A DNA stretch of 64,000 nucleotides from assembly GCF_002099425.1 (NCBI RefSeq), contig NW_018343973.1, forward strand, positions 2,670,501 to 2,734,500, written 5' to 3'. This DNA comes from Phascolarctos cinereus (Eukaryota; Chordata; Mammalia; Diprotodontia; Phascolarctidae). A program made the translations under genes and the position numbers. The notes beneath the pieces are model-generated. The model was given only the letters and a program-made list of their open reading frames with translations. It did no database searches and was not told the origin of the DNA. Position 1 is the stretch's first letter, and every line of letters starts with the position of its first letter. Below are positions 43,681 to 54,100 of the stretch, one piece after another.

Positions 43681-43714
43681 GCTATAAGAACTCTGTAGAG
43701 ATAGTGAATAGGGA

Positions 43715-43955
43715 TAGTGTAGGGACTGGACCTATGATGTTGTTGTAGGGAACTTTTCAATGAAGAAATTTCTCCTACCAATATAGATCAACATCTACAT
43801 TATGACAAATAAGAATTGCTTAGAGTGCACTGAGGGGTTAAGTGATTTGTCAGTATGGTCAGTAACACAGCCAGGATGTTTCAGAGGTGTTAAGTGAACC
43901 CAAGTCTTCCCTGCCTACCTTTTCTTCCACTATGCTAAGTTGCTTCACTTGGCAA
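43715..43955 (-). mobile_element. THER2 SINE, antisense
   Basis: 'GGGACTGGACCTATGATG', GTAGGGAACTTTTCAATGAA, 'CTACCAATATAGATCAACAT', CACTGAGGGGTTAAGTGATT, 'AACACAGCCAGGATG' and ACCCAAGTCTTCCCTGCC. Confidence 0.8.
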
Positions 43956-44214
43956 ATAAAGTTCTATATAAATGTGGAGGGGTTTATTTTATTTTTGTAT
44001 TTTCTCCTTCCATATCTAATGCCTAGGACATCGATTAGCACTTAGAAAATCCTTGTGAAATACTAGTTCAGAGTGAGGATTTTATTCTTTTTTTCTTCTT
44101 AAAAAGATTATTTAGTAGTATGTTAAAATGTTTTGTGAGTGTCCCATTATCTTGCACTGTCTCTTTGCATCTTAGAAAAAAAAATTCCTTTTATAGTAAA
44201 TCCGTTTCTAGGCT

Positions 44215-44420
44215 AAGGCTTCTCAACCTTTTTGTTTTGTTTTGTTTTTGTCATGGATGCCTTGGACAGTCTGGTGAAGACATATAAGGACTCCTTCACA
44301 GAATTATGTTTTTAAATGTATAAAATAAAATACTTAGGGTGACCAAGAAACTAACTTATAATAAAATACAGTTACCAAAATTTTTTAAAAGTTAATGGAG
44401 CCCAAGGTTAAGTAACCTGT
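44215..44420. mobile_element. hAT-like MITE (GGTTCTTAACC type), copy 2
   Basis: AAGGCTTCTCAACCTTTTTG start, 'TCATGGATGCCTTGGACAGT', and the far end CCAAGGTTAAGTAACCTG as the inverted terminus. A (TTTTG)n tract lies near 44230-44250. Confidence 0.75.
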
Positions 44421-44618
44421 TCTAGACTCATGCCCTTGTGTTTTCTCAATAAAATAAAATTGGCATCTAAAAAATAATCTGACTGAAGCTATGTTTTAGA
44501 AATGGCCTCACGAAGTTTTTGAAGAATCAACACTGAATGATTGCTTTCTTAAAAAAAAATGTCCTACACACATGACTAATTCCCAAGACCACACAGGAAA
44601 CCCTCCTAGCGAGGCTTG

Positions 44619-44619
<1 letters not shown>

Positions 44620-44679
<60 letters not shown>
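44620..44679. repeat. (AC)n microsatellite, about 30 units
   Basis: Uninterrupted AC over about 60 bp. The long cysteine/valine run of the minus ORF at 44527-44778 is its product. Confidence 0.97.
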
Positions 44680-44683
<4 letters not shown>

Positions 44684-45164
44684 TACACGTTGTCTTGGGA
44701 ACAAAGAGTTAAATTAGAGCAACAGACCCACATCCCGACCTCCAGCCCCAAAACAAAACCAAACCAAAAAAACCCCAAACGTAAAAGTCCATTTTAAGAA
44801 GGGAGTCATTTAGCAGGGAAGCCTGAAAGCCTTTTTACAAAGAACAGGCAGTTAATAGAAGCATTATCTTTGGAAGCAATCACCAAGGAAAGGTTGTAAG
44901 TTTCTGCACTACAAAGACCCTGCTTTTTCCCTCTTCATCTCTGACTGTAGCTTCTCAGATTGAAGAAACCTGCTGGCCTCAGTTCTTTTTTTAAAAAAAA
45001 AAAGTTCAGATAAAAGCTTTGATTTCTTAATTAAATTTTTACTATCTGCATTTGATATCTTGGCCAAATTGTATCCGCTGCAGGAACAACAAGAAAGTCT
45101 CTCACATCAAAGGGCACCTCCACCTCCGTGACCTGTAATTACGAAATTTACTGCTCAGTGGCAG
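44680..45164. other. Repeat-free flank of the CpG island
   Basis: Single-copy-looking DNA with AT-rich homeodomain-like motifs (TTCTTAATTAAATTT near 45026, GTAATTACGAAATT near 45135). No exon recognised. Possible regulatory DNA by position only. Confidence 0.4.
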
Positions 45165-45510
45165 GCTAAGGTGCACCTGCCCCGCCGCTCCCGCCGCTCC
45201 CACCGCTCCCACCGCCCCCGCCGGGAGGTGCCCACAAGCCCGCCTGCCAGCCAGCTAGCTCACTGCTCCTCCGGGCAGATGGCGAACCATCCGCCTCGGG
45301 CGGGGCTCGCGGAAAGCTGGGGAGCCACGCCCTGGGAGCCCCCCTCTAGGAGCAATGCAGTTGAAGAGATAAAGCCGATGGAGGAGGGGCGGGGCGGATG
45401 GGCCACAAAGCACCTGTCCAGCTGCTGCTTTGTCCAGTTGGCTGCGGCTACACGAAGCACTCGTTTAGGGATTGGGTCACTCGCTGTCACCCGCAGTTTT
45501 GCAGGGAGGA
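45165..45510. promoter_or_regulatory. Short CpG-rich island with GC boxes
   Basis: By hand count about 25 CpG dinucleotides in 330 bp, against near absence in the surrounding kilobases. It contains CCGCCGCTCCCGCCGCTCCC repeats (45183-45220) and a tandem GC box GAGGGGCGGGGCGG at 45384-45397, an Sp1/KLF-type motif. This is the only stretch in the window resembling a TATA-less vertebrate promoter. An ORF from ATG 45279 (82 codons to 45527) exists, with G at +4 but C at -3, and shows no known domain, so I do not call it a gene. Direction of transcription is unknown. Confidence 0.6.
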
Positions 45511-45824
45511 GCCTTAGGACTTCCTAGCCAAGCAACCTGTAAAGAACAGGCTTGCTGGTTTCTTCTCCAGGGTGGATGTCTATGTGAAAAATGTCCCTTT
45601 TTAATGAGAAAAGTTGAAAGCACGGAAGCCTGCTGAGGGAGGTCGCCTATTTGCTCTCTCAGAGATCTTCTGCCCACTTCACTTCCTCCTGTTTTGTGAG
45701 GGGTCAGAATGAGGATGTCCAGACACACTACGGCCTTAATTAGTTCAGCCCTGCTGTTCCTGGGTCTTCTCAGTCTCCCCGGAACTTGGATATTTAGCAA
45801 AAGAATGTTTATGCATTCAAAGAT
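45511..45824. other. Repeat-free sequence downstream of the CpG island
   Basis: No transposon recognised. The minus ORF at 45477-45800 (107 codons) overlaps the island edge and has no recognisable domain. Confidence 0.4.
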
Positions 45825-46025
45825 TTACTGCTGGAAGGAATATTAGAAGCCATCTTGTCCAACCCCCCCCCCCGCCCCTAAACCCGTTTTACGATGAGGA
45901 AACTGAGACCTAGGAAGAATAAGTAACTTGCCCAAGTTCACAGAAGTAGTGGCAAGTGACCGAGTCAGGCCCAGGTCCTTAAACTCCAAATCCAGCGTTC
46001 TTTGGACTGGACTGTGTTGCCTCTC
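45825..46025 (-). mobile_element. MIR3 SINE, antisense, with a C13 run
   Basis: 'GGAAGGAATATTAGAAGCCA', C13 then GCCCC at 45863-45880, 'GATGAGGAAACTGAGACC', AACTTGCCCAAGTTCACAG and 'CCAAATCCAGCGTTCTTTG'. Confidence 0.88.
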
Positions 46026-46328
46026 TCCATCTGATCCTTGCCTGCATCCTAAAGAATGGAGTTAAAGAATCAGCTTTCAGTCAGTTTTATGGAGACCAGT
46101 ACCAAAAACATCACAAGTCTTGGAGAAGCTAAACCAACTGGTTGAAAAGTATGAATTTCAGTTAAATTGGATTTGGGATCTATGAAGCTTTGAAATAACT
46201 GGTTTGTCCAATTCTCTCATACGCCTCTTACTCCTCACCCTCTCAAACACGCATATACATTCAAATAGCTGGTTTCTTTGGGAAGTCTACTTAGTGGAAA
46301 GTCTTAGGAGAAGGTTCAGGGTAGATCT

Positions 46329-46540
46329 CAGGAGTTCTTAAACCATGGACCCTTTTGGCAGTCTGTTGAAGACAATTAGACCTTGGAACAATGCTTTACT
46401 TAAAAAATCTTAGTGAAAGAAATGCTAAATTTCAGTTAGAGGTTGGTGAAAATAAAAATGTAATTTTTTCACACTCAAGTTCACAGACCCCTTGAGATCT
46501 ATCTATGGGAGTCTATGGACTCCAGGTTAAGAACCTTCCT
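46329..46540. mobile_element. hAT-like MITE (GGTTCTTAACC type), copy 3, both termini
   Basis: Starts CAGGAGTTCTTAAACCATGG and ends CTCCAGGTTAAGAACCTT, giving inverted termini. The interior 'GCTAAATTTCAGTTAGAGGT' and GTGAAAATAAAAATGTAATT is shared with 41494-41668. Confidence 0.85.
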
Positions 46541-47344
46541 TCTAAAAGAAAGGGTATTCATTCTTTGATGGTGAAAGTGTGGTGGGGGAGCAGAGGGAGT
46601 GATTGTGGGGCTTTTTCTAATGAAGAGAATCCCACTGAGATACCACAAATGATCACTGAACTAGTCCCAGGGGCATGAAGCTTCAGACAAAAATGATCAT
46701 CAGACAAGATCCTCCTTCTTGTGTCTCTTTCAAAAAGTGCCCGACTGTATTCCAACAAAGGGTCCTCATCTGTCTGCCTGCCTGAGCTTTCCTTGAAGTC
46801 GGAATCTTTGTGCTACACCAAGACAGGCTTCCTCTGTATAGTGACCTCTGAGTGTGCTTCATGACAACTCCAGGAGGGATTTCACCAGCCAGGAACTTAA
46901 AGGCATGAACAAGTTCTGTGACAAGGGCTTATTGTGTGTGCTCCCCACTTAAAGAAAACCCCTTCAGAACATCCCCTCCCTACTTACCACCGCCTGTGCC
47001 TGCAAGCTAAATAAGAAGGCTCAATATTAAAGGGGGGGAGGGAGGAGCTACAGCAATGAACCAGAAAAAAGAGAAATCAAAGGCAGGAGCTTAGGAATGG
47101 CTTCTGGCAAAGCTCTTTCATGGACTGGTGATATAATAATACCTAGCATTTATAATTGATTTATAATGTTATAATAGCTACTGCTACCACGCAGTTTATT
47201 TTAGGGCAAAGCTATATAATTTGGCTCAAAAGATTAAAATAATTAAAAATAGTTCATTATAGAACATGAAGATGTGTTTTCTCTAAAACTGTAAAACGTT
47301 CTCTTTTTAATTCCGAAGTACTTTTTCTGCATCAGTTCCTTTTT
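46541..47344. other. Unique sequence, nothing recognised
   Basis: A G-rich run AAAGGGGGGGAGGGAGG lies near 47029. The minus ORF at 46558-46758 is unsupported. Confidence 0.4.
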
Positions 47345-47515
47345 GTTAGATTATTTAGGTATGATTGTCCCCATTTAACTGATGAGGACAGTGAGGTCCA
47401 GAAAGGTTGGGTGACTCCTCCACAGTCATACTGATGTAAGTGCAAGAAGTAGGAGCAAAGCCTAGGTTTTCCCTAACACCAGTTCTAGCACTTCTTACCA
47501 CACTGTTTCATTGTG
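47345..47515 (-). mobile_element. MIR SINE, antisense
   Basis: 'GTCCCCATTTAACTGATGAG', ACAGTGAGGTCCAGAAAGGT and 'CCTAGGTTTTCCCTAACACC'. Confidence 0.7.
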
Positions 47516-47697
47516 TGAATGAAATATTGATGGCAGTTTGGCTACAACACATTATTTATTCTGGCTAGTTCATAAAATTGCATCCTGGATATAGTCAGCA
47601 AAGTCAGAAGGGCAAGAATATTTCTGCAGGAGAAAAGGAAAAAATTCAATCTAAAGTGACTGGAAGCATTTACTAAACATCTATTAAATACTTATAT

Positions 47698-47905
47698 AAG
47701 AAGGCATTGTGGCTTAGTGGATGGAGGGCTGGCCTCATGTTAAAGAAAACATGAGTTCAAATCCTGCCTCTTACTGATACCAGTTGGGCTAGTGTCCCAG
47801 GTAAATCTCTAAGACTATAAATTCCACATAAGTTGCCAATCTGCATTTGTAGAAGTTTACACATTGACAGTTCCCTACTATCATGAAATTACAAGGAATA
47901 TGGAA
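47698..47905 (+). mobile_element. THER2 SINE, sense
   Basis: GGCATTGTGGCTTAGTGGAT head, 'TGAGTTCAAATCCTGCCTC', CTCTAAGACTATAAATTCCA, 'CCAATCTGCATTTGTAGAAG' and AGTTCCCTACTATCATGAAA (L3-type tail). Confidence 0.88.
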
Positions 47906-47921
47906 TAGACAAGACCAGGTA

Positions 47922-48030
47922 TCTACTTTGTGCAAAGCACCATGCTAGGTTAGTTGGTGCTAAGGACAGCATACAGAGTGAAATAGGGCATGAGATTATA
48001 CTTGTAAAGAGTTCATCATACAGTTGAAGT
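47922..48030 (-). mobile_element. L2-type tail, antisense
   Basis: 'TATCTACTTTGTGCAAAGCA', CCATGCTAGGTTAGTTGGTG and GTAAAGAGTTCATCATACAG. Confidence 0.6.
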
Positions 48031-48777
48031 GCGTACAGCCACAGTAATAAAAGTCCAGTTGTCTGACTAGGAGATAAATGTTTCTCTTTCAGTGTGAAGA
48101 AAAGGCCAGAGAGAACATGTTGGAGAAATGAAGATTAAGCCTGGACATATGAAGTTTCTTGATTACATCCAAAAGTTAGCTATCTGCCTCTTTCTAGTTA
48201 AGTCTTCAAAACGCCATCTTTTCATTAATTAAAAGTCTTCCTAAGGCTTGGTGGAATGTGATTAATGCTTCCTTCAAACACAAAATTTGCTAAAGATATA
48301 TCTGGTGTTTTCCATAATAAGGCTTTTGTGTGGCTCTGGCTCCAGATGTTGGCTAATTGACCACGCCTATTGTGAGCGTTAATATAAATATTGTAATTCT
48401 GTTTGTCTAAAGCCTGCCAATGTTCTATTACACACCCTCATCAACATTTCAGTATTAAGGCATGGCAGACAGGCCTTGCTTTGTTTATGGATGTTGGATG
48501 AGATTGAAGAGTGTGGGGGAAACCTGAGGGGAAACCTGTCTCTCAGTACCCAAGAAATGGCATTTCCACTGGAGTGTTTCAGAGATAATACCACTGGAAG
48601 AAGCTAGAACCAAAAGTACCCTCCTCCCCTGAAAACACAACCCTGCTCCAATATACCTATGTAGAAAGCAGTAAATAAAACAGTGATAGGGTAGGGGAAT
48701 ATAATCAAAAGTTCCTGAATTTCAGTCTTCTAGCTCTGTTTGTGTCCACCACAGTGACATCACTTGTTGGAATTCTT
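48031..48777. other. Repeat-free block with TAAT-rich motifs
   Basis: No transposon seen. Contains CATTAATTAAAAG (about 48224), GTGATTAATGC, GGCTAATTGACCACG (about 48351) and GTTAATATAAATATTG. These resemble clustered homeodomain/forkhead sites, which would fit a conserved non-coding element, but conservation cannot be seen here. The minus ORF at 48379-48594 has no domain. Confidence 0.35.
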
Positions 48778-48935
48778 TGGCATTGAAGTTGGAGACCTTA
48801 GAGACTGTCTAGTCCAATCAAGTCTCACAACCTTATTTTACAGATGAGGAAAACCCAAAGAAAATTAATTGACTTTCCTGAGATCACAAGATTAGTAACC
48901 TGGGTCCTCCAACTCCAAATATAGCTCTTTTGTTT
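48778..48935 (-). mobile_element. MIR3 SINE, antisense
   Basis: GGAGACCTTAGAGACTGTCT, 'CTAGTCCAATCAAGTCTC', 'TTTTACAGATGAGGAAAAC' and TGGGTCCTCCAACTCCAAAT. Confidence 0.85.
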
Positions 48936-50350
48936 TCTAAGGAAAGTGACTTTTTGAGTGGTTCTTATGGAGGAGGGATTGTGGTAAAATGCTATAATAC
49001 AATGATTCCTCATTTTCTTTTGCTTCCTTCCCTCAGCTGTATGAGGACATACCTTGATGATCATTTAACCATTTTAGGCTTGGATAGAAAATAATGAGGC
49101 AGAACAGAAACAGTTCTTGGCTAAACCTTGAATGTGCCACTTTCCAGTAACCTCATTAAGAGTCATTCGATGGCTTCATTAGGTTCTTATCTACTTAGTC
49201 ACTCAACAGTAAAGACTGGAAAAAGTGACAGAACTCATTATTCTTCACAAATCCTAGGAAACAGTGATAAAAAAACCATTTGAAACCTGTTTAGTTGGTG
49301 GCCATACTAAAGGACTGACATGACAAATAGAGATGCATATGGCTGGCATGGGATCAGTCTGTGATTGATCTGATAGCAATCATCTGGCTCTCCCAGTCTC
49401 CCCACGGCCTTTAATGAGGTGGCTTGAATGTTCTAATAAAACATGGCAGTGGAATGCTTCCAGATGTCTCTCAGCCAAGCCAAAGAAGGGCTCAGAGGCT
49501 CTAACCTGCAGATCAACTATATCCAGCTAATAGCACCTCCCAGAATCATTCTTCCACTTCAGTTTCCAGGGAGGTTAAGAAAAACCACACGTGCCTGTTT
49601 TGACAAATCCTTTCAAATCATATCAATTTCCTATAGTGGAAATGGGGGCCCTGCTTGCTGCTTTCTAAGGTCTGCCTGTCTTCATTCTCCGAGCCCTTAG
49701 GGACATACTTAGCTGCTTTGATAGGAAGCCCTCAGCTAGGGCCACTTTAACTGCCCCGATTGTAAGTGATCAGATAAAAGAAACTACCCTTCCTTAATAG
49801 CAAAATGGAGCAAATTGCCCATTGAGGTGTAAGAGAGGATAAGGAGAGTTGACTAGAATAAGCGTAAAGCCAACCTCTAGAGAGGTTCAAAAGGGAGAGA
49901 TGATGAATAAAGGTGGGCGTAGGTTGCCATTACAAATTAGAGATATGATCTATTTATTCCGCGTTAGACCTCCAGCAATGGTCAATTCTCAAACGTCAGA
50001 CAAAGCCTTCCCCAGGCCACCTCTCTGGTTTTCAGAAATCAAGCTTGGAAAGATCTAAGCCACTTAGGCTCCTCGTTTCCTGGCACCAAGCAGCCTCTTC
50101 GCTTGGCCAAAGGTACCCTCCCCTTTCTCCACTTGCTACCTCTTGCTCAGAAAATTCTAATCAAAGCAACACTTTCACTGAATCTGGAAAGGGTGAGTCA
50201 GTATATGCATGAATACGTATTACAATATTAGTGAATATATATTAGAATAAGGACTTTCGTATTGTTTCACTCACCATCTTTGTGACTTCTCAGATAGACC
50301 ATGACTTCTATGCCTGGTCACTATTCCCCTATATATGTTGTTAGCCTCAT
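48936..50350. other. Long repeat-free block
   Basis: About 1.4 kb without a recognisable transposon. ORFs at 49443-49700 and 49849-50058 have no known domain. Candidate regulatory or intronic DNA. Confidence 0.4.
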
Positions 50351-50354
50351 TATC

Positions 50355-51062
50355 TTCAAGTCAAGTTAACAAACATCTATTAAGCACCTATTAGGTACTA
50401 AATTCTGGGGATTAAAAGAAGGGCAGAAACAGTCCTTGTCTTCAAGAAGTTGATAATGTAGTGGTGGAGGGGAAAGACAACAAGCTAACAGCTATGTGTA
50501 AACAAGATATTTACAGAATAAATTGGAAATAGTCTCAGAGGGAAGGTACTCCCATCAAGGGAGATAGGTAAAGGCTTCCTTTAGAAGGTAGGATTTTAGT
50601 TGAAATGGGAAGAAAGCCAGGGAAGCCAGGAGGTAGAGGTGAGGAGGGAGAGAATTCTAGACTTTGGGGACAGGCAGTGAAAATGCACCATTGGGGGATG
50701 GAATGTTTTCTACGAGGAATAGCGAGGAGACTTGTGGTCCTGGGTCATAAGAGTACATGGAAAGGAGTAAGGTATAGGAAGACTGAGAAGGTTACCATGT
50801 TATGGAGGGCTTTAAAAGGCCTTTATAGTTGAGCTTTGAGGTAACAGGGAGCCAGTTGAGTTTATTGAATAGGGGGTGACAGGTTTAAGTCTGTGCTTCA
50901 GGAAGATCACTTTTACAGCTGAGAGGAAAATGGACCACAGTGGAGAGAGACTTGAGGCAGGCAGACCAGCCATCAGGCTATTGCAATAGTCTAGGCATGA
51001 GGTGATGAGGGCCTGCATCAATGAGGTGGCAGTGTCTGAGAGAAAGGGGAGCATAGGAGTAA
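50355..51062 (-). mobile_element. L2 LINE 3' region, antisense
   Basis: 'CATCTATTAAGCACCTATTA', GATAAATTGGAAATAGTC-type, AGGTAAAGGCTTCCTTTAGA, 'TGGAGGGCTTTAAAAGGCC' and CAGGCTATTGCAATAGTCTA in order. Minus-strand reading at 50812-51054 gives 'LMQALITSCLDYCNSLMAG' and 'LPASSLSPLWSIFLSAVK', the L2 ORF2p C-terminus. Better preserved than the copy at 3850. Confidence 0.93.
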
Positions 51063-51074
51063 TGTGTCAAATGT

Positions 51075-51180
51075 CAGTTCCACAAAGACAGCTGCCTGGC
51101 TTTTGTATTTGGACTCTGAGTGCTTGGGGACAGGGCTTGGCATGTAGTAAATGCTTCATAAATGTTCATGCATTCTGATG
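51075..51180 (+). mobile_element. L2/MIR3 tail, sense
   Basis: GGGACAGGGCTTGGCATGTA then 'GTAAATGCTTCATAAATGTT'. Confidence 0.75.
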
Positions 51181-51404
51181 TAGTTTGGATATTACTTTTG
51201 TTATTCCTTCCGATTAGTGTTAGCACTTAATGAGTAAAATCAGCCTGACATTGCAATTAACCAAACATGGGAAGTAGAGAAAGGGTAATTTCTTCCTTCC
51301 AGGAAAGGTAGGAGCCAAAGTCCCTCTCTATTTCTTTGTCGTATATTCTCTTCCATGGAGCCGAGGCAAATGCTGATGGGAAGAATGAATTGTTAACTTC
51401 AAGA

Positions 51405-51450
51405 GAGTGAGAGAGAGCGCGAGAGAGCAAGAGAGAGAGAGAGAGAGAGG
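51405..51450. repeat. (GA)n microsatellite with GC interruptions
   Basis: GAGAGAGAGCGCGAGAGAGC followed by (AGAG)n. Confidence 0.9.
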
Positions 51451-51454
51451 ACTA

Positions 51455-51600
51455 GTGTGATATCCTGTTTCTAACACTTACTTACTGTGTGTACATCACT
51501 TAATCTTTCTCTGTCTCAGATTCCTCATCTATAAAATGAGGAGATTGGACTAGGTGACTTCAGCAGTTCCTCTTAGCTCTACAGCTATGATCCTATGACA
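51455..51600 (+). mobile_element. MIR3 SINE, sense
   Basis: CTTACTTACTGTGTGTACAT, 'CAGATTCCTCATCTATAAAA', GAGATTGGACTAGGTGACTT and 'TCTTAGCTCTACAGCTATG'. Confidence 0.88.
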
Positions 51601-52079
51601 TTGCCATCCTGATAGAAACAGTGAGGCTCCAGAGCAATGAAGAGGAGCTGGCTGGAAGGACGCTACTGGCCATGGTTCTTTGGTTGGAATCAGCAGGGAT
51701 ACTACAAAACCATGAGTTCTTGGGTGAAATCTTCAGGAAGAAGCAAATGTAATTTCTTCTTTCTAGCACTCTTAAATCTTTAGCACTAACTCTCCACAAT
51801 GTAAACCTATTACTATTGCTGCAGTAAATTTAGTTCTTCTTTCAGGGAAATGGAAAGGGATGGTTGCCTAACATCTCTAAGAAGGCCAATACAGGGTTAA
51901 ATGAAAGCTGGGAAAGTCCCTTCATCCACCATATGGTTCTGCTTAAGCCACTAGGTCCGAGCTGGCTCTGCTGACTAGGACTGAGGGGGTAGGGAAGGGA
52001 GCCGATGCCCATTGGCAGACTCTGCCTCCTGTGCCCCCTTAGAAATCTCTACCCATGGAGGGGAAGGGGGGAGAATTGC
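51601..52079. other. Unique sequence, nothing recognised
   Basis: The minus ORF at 51593-51799 has no domain. Confidence 0.4.
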
Positions 52080-52490
52080 CAGTGCATTTCTTTTTTTTTT
52101 TTAAAGTTGGATTGATGCTATTCATTGCTTATACCACTTCCATTTCTCATATGCCCTCTTTTCCTGCTTTATGTAACCCTATGTAGTCTTCCCAAAAGAT
52201 AGGTAAGCAAAACCTATGAACAGGGTGACCACATCTGCTTTTCTATCAAGGAGATGGAGATCATTCGCTGCATTTATCTGAGATCAGCTGCTTTGGAGTA
52301 TTGTTTTTATTTACGTTATTATTGTCACTGTATAACCATGTATATTTTTTTGATTCTGCTTTCTTAGTTCTGTATCAGTTCATGTAAGTTTGTCTTCCCA
52401 TGTTTCTCTGAGTTCCTCATAATTTCTCTTCTGTTACTTTTTAACTTGTCTTACCCAAATTTGTTTAGCCATTATTTAGATGATGGGTAC
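52080..52490 (-). mobile_element. L1 LINE 3' part, antisense
   Basis: 'TTGATTCTGCTTTCTTAG', 'CAGTTCATGTAAGTTTGTCT', CCATGTTTCTCTGAGTTCCT and TTTGTTTAGCCATTATTTAG, the antisense ORF2 C-terminus/3' UTR of a further L1 type. Confidence 0.75.
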
Positions 52491-52524
52491 CTGCTTTTAT
52501 TCAATCCACAAACATTTACTACAT

Positions 52525-52760
52525 TTACTAAGACACCGTGCATGGAGTGCGGACCTTAGAGTCAGGAAGACCCAAGTTCAAATCCAGCCTCAGACACTTA
52601 TTAGCTGTGTGACCCTGGGCAAGTCACTTAATCTCAGTTCCTTCATCTGTAAAATGAGCTGGAGAAGGAAATGGCAAACCACTCCAGTATCTCTGCCAAG
52701 AAAATCCCAAATGGGGTTACAAAGAGTTGGACAAAACTGAAAAACAACTAAACAACAGAG
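52525..52760 (+). mobile_element. Mar1-type SINE, sense, nearly full length
   Basis: 'AGTTCAAATCCAGCCTCAG', 'TAGCTGTGTGACCCTGGGC', GAGAAGGAAATGGCAAACCA, 'CTGCCAAGAAAATCCCAAA' and CTGAAAAACAACTAAACAAC. Confidence 0.95.
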
Positions 52761-52904
52761 CCTGCAGAAGAAAAGGCCTATGGACAATAGTGATTTCTAT
52801 CTTCAAGTAGTCAAAGGATTCTTATGTATCTTATGCATGATTCTGATGAAGGATTTTTATATATGTAGACTTGTTCTGTCACCCCATGCCCATCCTCTCC
52901 ACCT

Positions 52905-53152
52905 CCATCCCTGCCAGGGCAGAATTAGGAACCATGGGTAGGAGTAGCAAAAAGACATGTTTATTCCAACTAACCCAAAATGGAACGAGTTTAGTTTGGA
53001 GGAAGAAGGCACCCCCTCATCAGAAGGGTTCAAACAGAAGCTAGGTGATCATTTGTTCAGTCAATTGTAGAGGGGATTCTTTTCTGGATATGAATTGGAC
53101 AAGCGGGCCGCTGAAGTCTTTTGTAGCTCTGAAATTCTGTGATTCTGGGAAA
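52905..53152 (+). mobile_element. L3 (CR1) LINE 3' end, sense
   Basis: GGGCAGAATTAGGAACCATG, 'GTTCAAACAGAAGCTAGGTG', 'GATCATTTGTTCAGTC', GGATTCTTTTCTGGATATGA and 'GCTCTGAAATTCTGTGATTC' (the characteristic L3 end). Confidence 0.9.
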
Positions 53153-53560
53153 TTCTGCATCCTCTTTAAGACCCAGCTGAAATCTCATCTCCTTATGCAA
53201 ACGTCCCTAATCTGATCCCACCCACCATTAAAGCTTTTTCAGTCCTCAGACTTTTCAGATCATTTTGTATTTTTTTATGCAGATATCATGATTTTATATC
53301 AGTTATTTGTATTTTTTTTTAAATTTTGGAGTCAATGGGGGTTAAAGTGACTTGTCCAGGGTCACACAGCTAGCTAGTAAGTGTCTGAGGCCAAATTTGA
53401 ACTCAGGTCCTCCTGACTCCAGGGCTGGTGCTCTATCCACTGTGCCATGTAGCTGCCCCCATTTATTTGTATATGTGCACTGTCATCCTGTTAGATTGAG
53501 GGGGCTATGAAGATATGGACTGTGCCTTATTTATCTTTGAATCTTTCCCCCATTTCCCTT
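53153..53560 (+). mobile_element. L2 LINE 3' end, sense, split by a SINE
   Basis: 'CTTTAAGACCCAGCTGAAAT', CTCATCTCCTTATGCAAACG, then after the SINE 'TGTTAGATTGAGGGGGCTAT' and GACTGTGCCTTATTTATC. Interrupted at 53313-53462. Confidence 0.88.
53313..53462 (-). mobile_element. WSINE1-like SINE, antisense, inside L2, 10-bp duplication
   Basis: T9 tail, TGGGGGTTAAAGTGACTTG, 'CAGGGTCACACAGCTAGC' and TGTGCCATGTAGCTGCCCCC. TTATTTGTAT at 53303-53312 is repeated at 53463-53472. Confidence 0.95.
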
Positions 53561-53754
53561 ATTTTACAGGGCTAGGGAAGGATACAATGAACTGCCATAT
53601 TGAACTAAAAATGACCCATAAAGTTTAATGTGTTACCCCTCTCAGAAAATTACAATTTTAAATAACTGACAAATTTAGCCTACATCCAAACACTGAAGCT
53701 CCCTTGGTGGCATATGTGGCATTGGTGAGGGAGGGAATTTGAAAAGAAGAGGAA

Positions 53755-54100
53755 CTTTTTTTTAATGAATGTTTTTTTCCTCAATTATATGTAAAATTAC
53801 ATGTAAAAAAATCACACCTTTAAACATACATTTTTAAAAGCAATTTTTGAGTTCGAAATTTCCTCTCTCACTCACTTTTCTCCTCTCTCCTTGAGAAATC
53901 AAGCACTTTGATGTAGATAATTCATTTGCAGTAATGCAAAACATATTTCCATATTACTACTGTTACAAAAGAGAACAGACCAAAAAAAAAAAGAAAAAGA
54001 AAATAAGAAAAATAATGAAAGTTAAAAAAAGTACACCTTGATCTGCATTCAGATTCCAGCAGTAGAAGAAGGACTTCTTGATGTTCTTGAAATTATAGCA
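53755..54100 (-). mobile_element. L1 LINE 3' UTR, antisense
   Basis: 'TTTTTGAGTTCGAAATTTCC', CTCCTTGAGAAATCAAGCAC, 'AAACATATTTCCATATTACT', CAAAAAAAAAAAGAAAAAG and 'TTGATCTGCATTCAGATTCC'. Matches the reverse of the 3' UTR seen in sense at 27950-28150. Confidence 0.85.

Noticed and set aside
44527-44778. Cysteine/valine-rich minus ORF
   Set aside because: Pure translation of the (AC)n microsatellite.
45279-45527. 82-codon ORF starting in the CpG island
   Set aside because: GC-rich DNA is open by chance; C at -3, no domain, no donor site that I can support. Kept only as a remark in the CpG-island entry.
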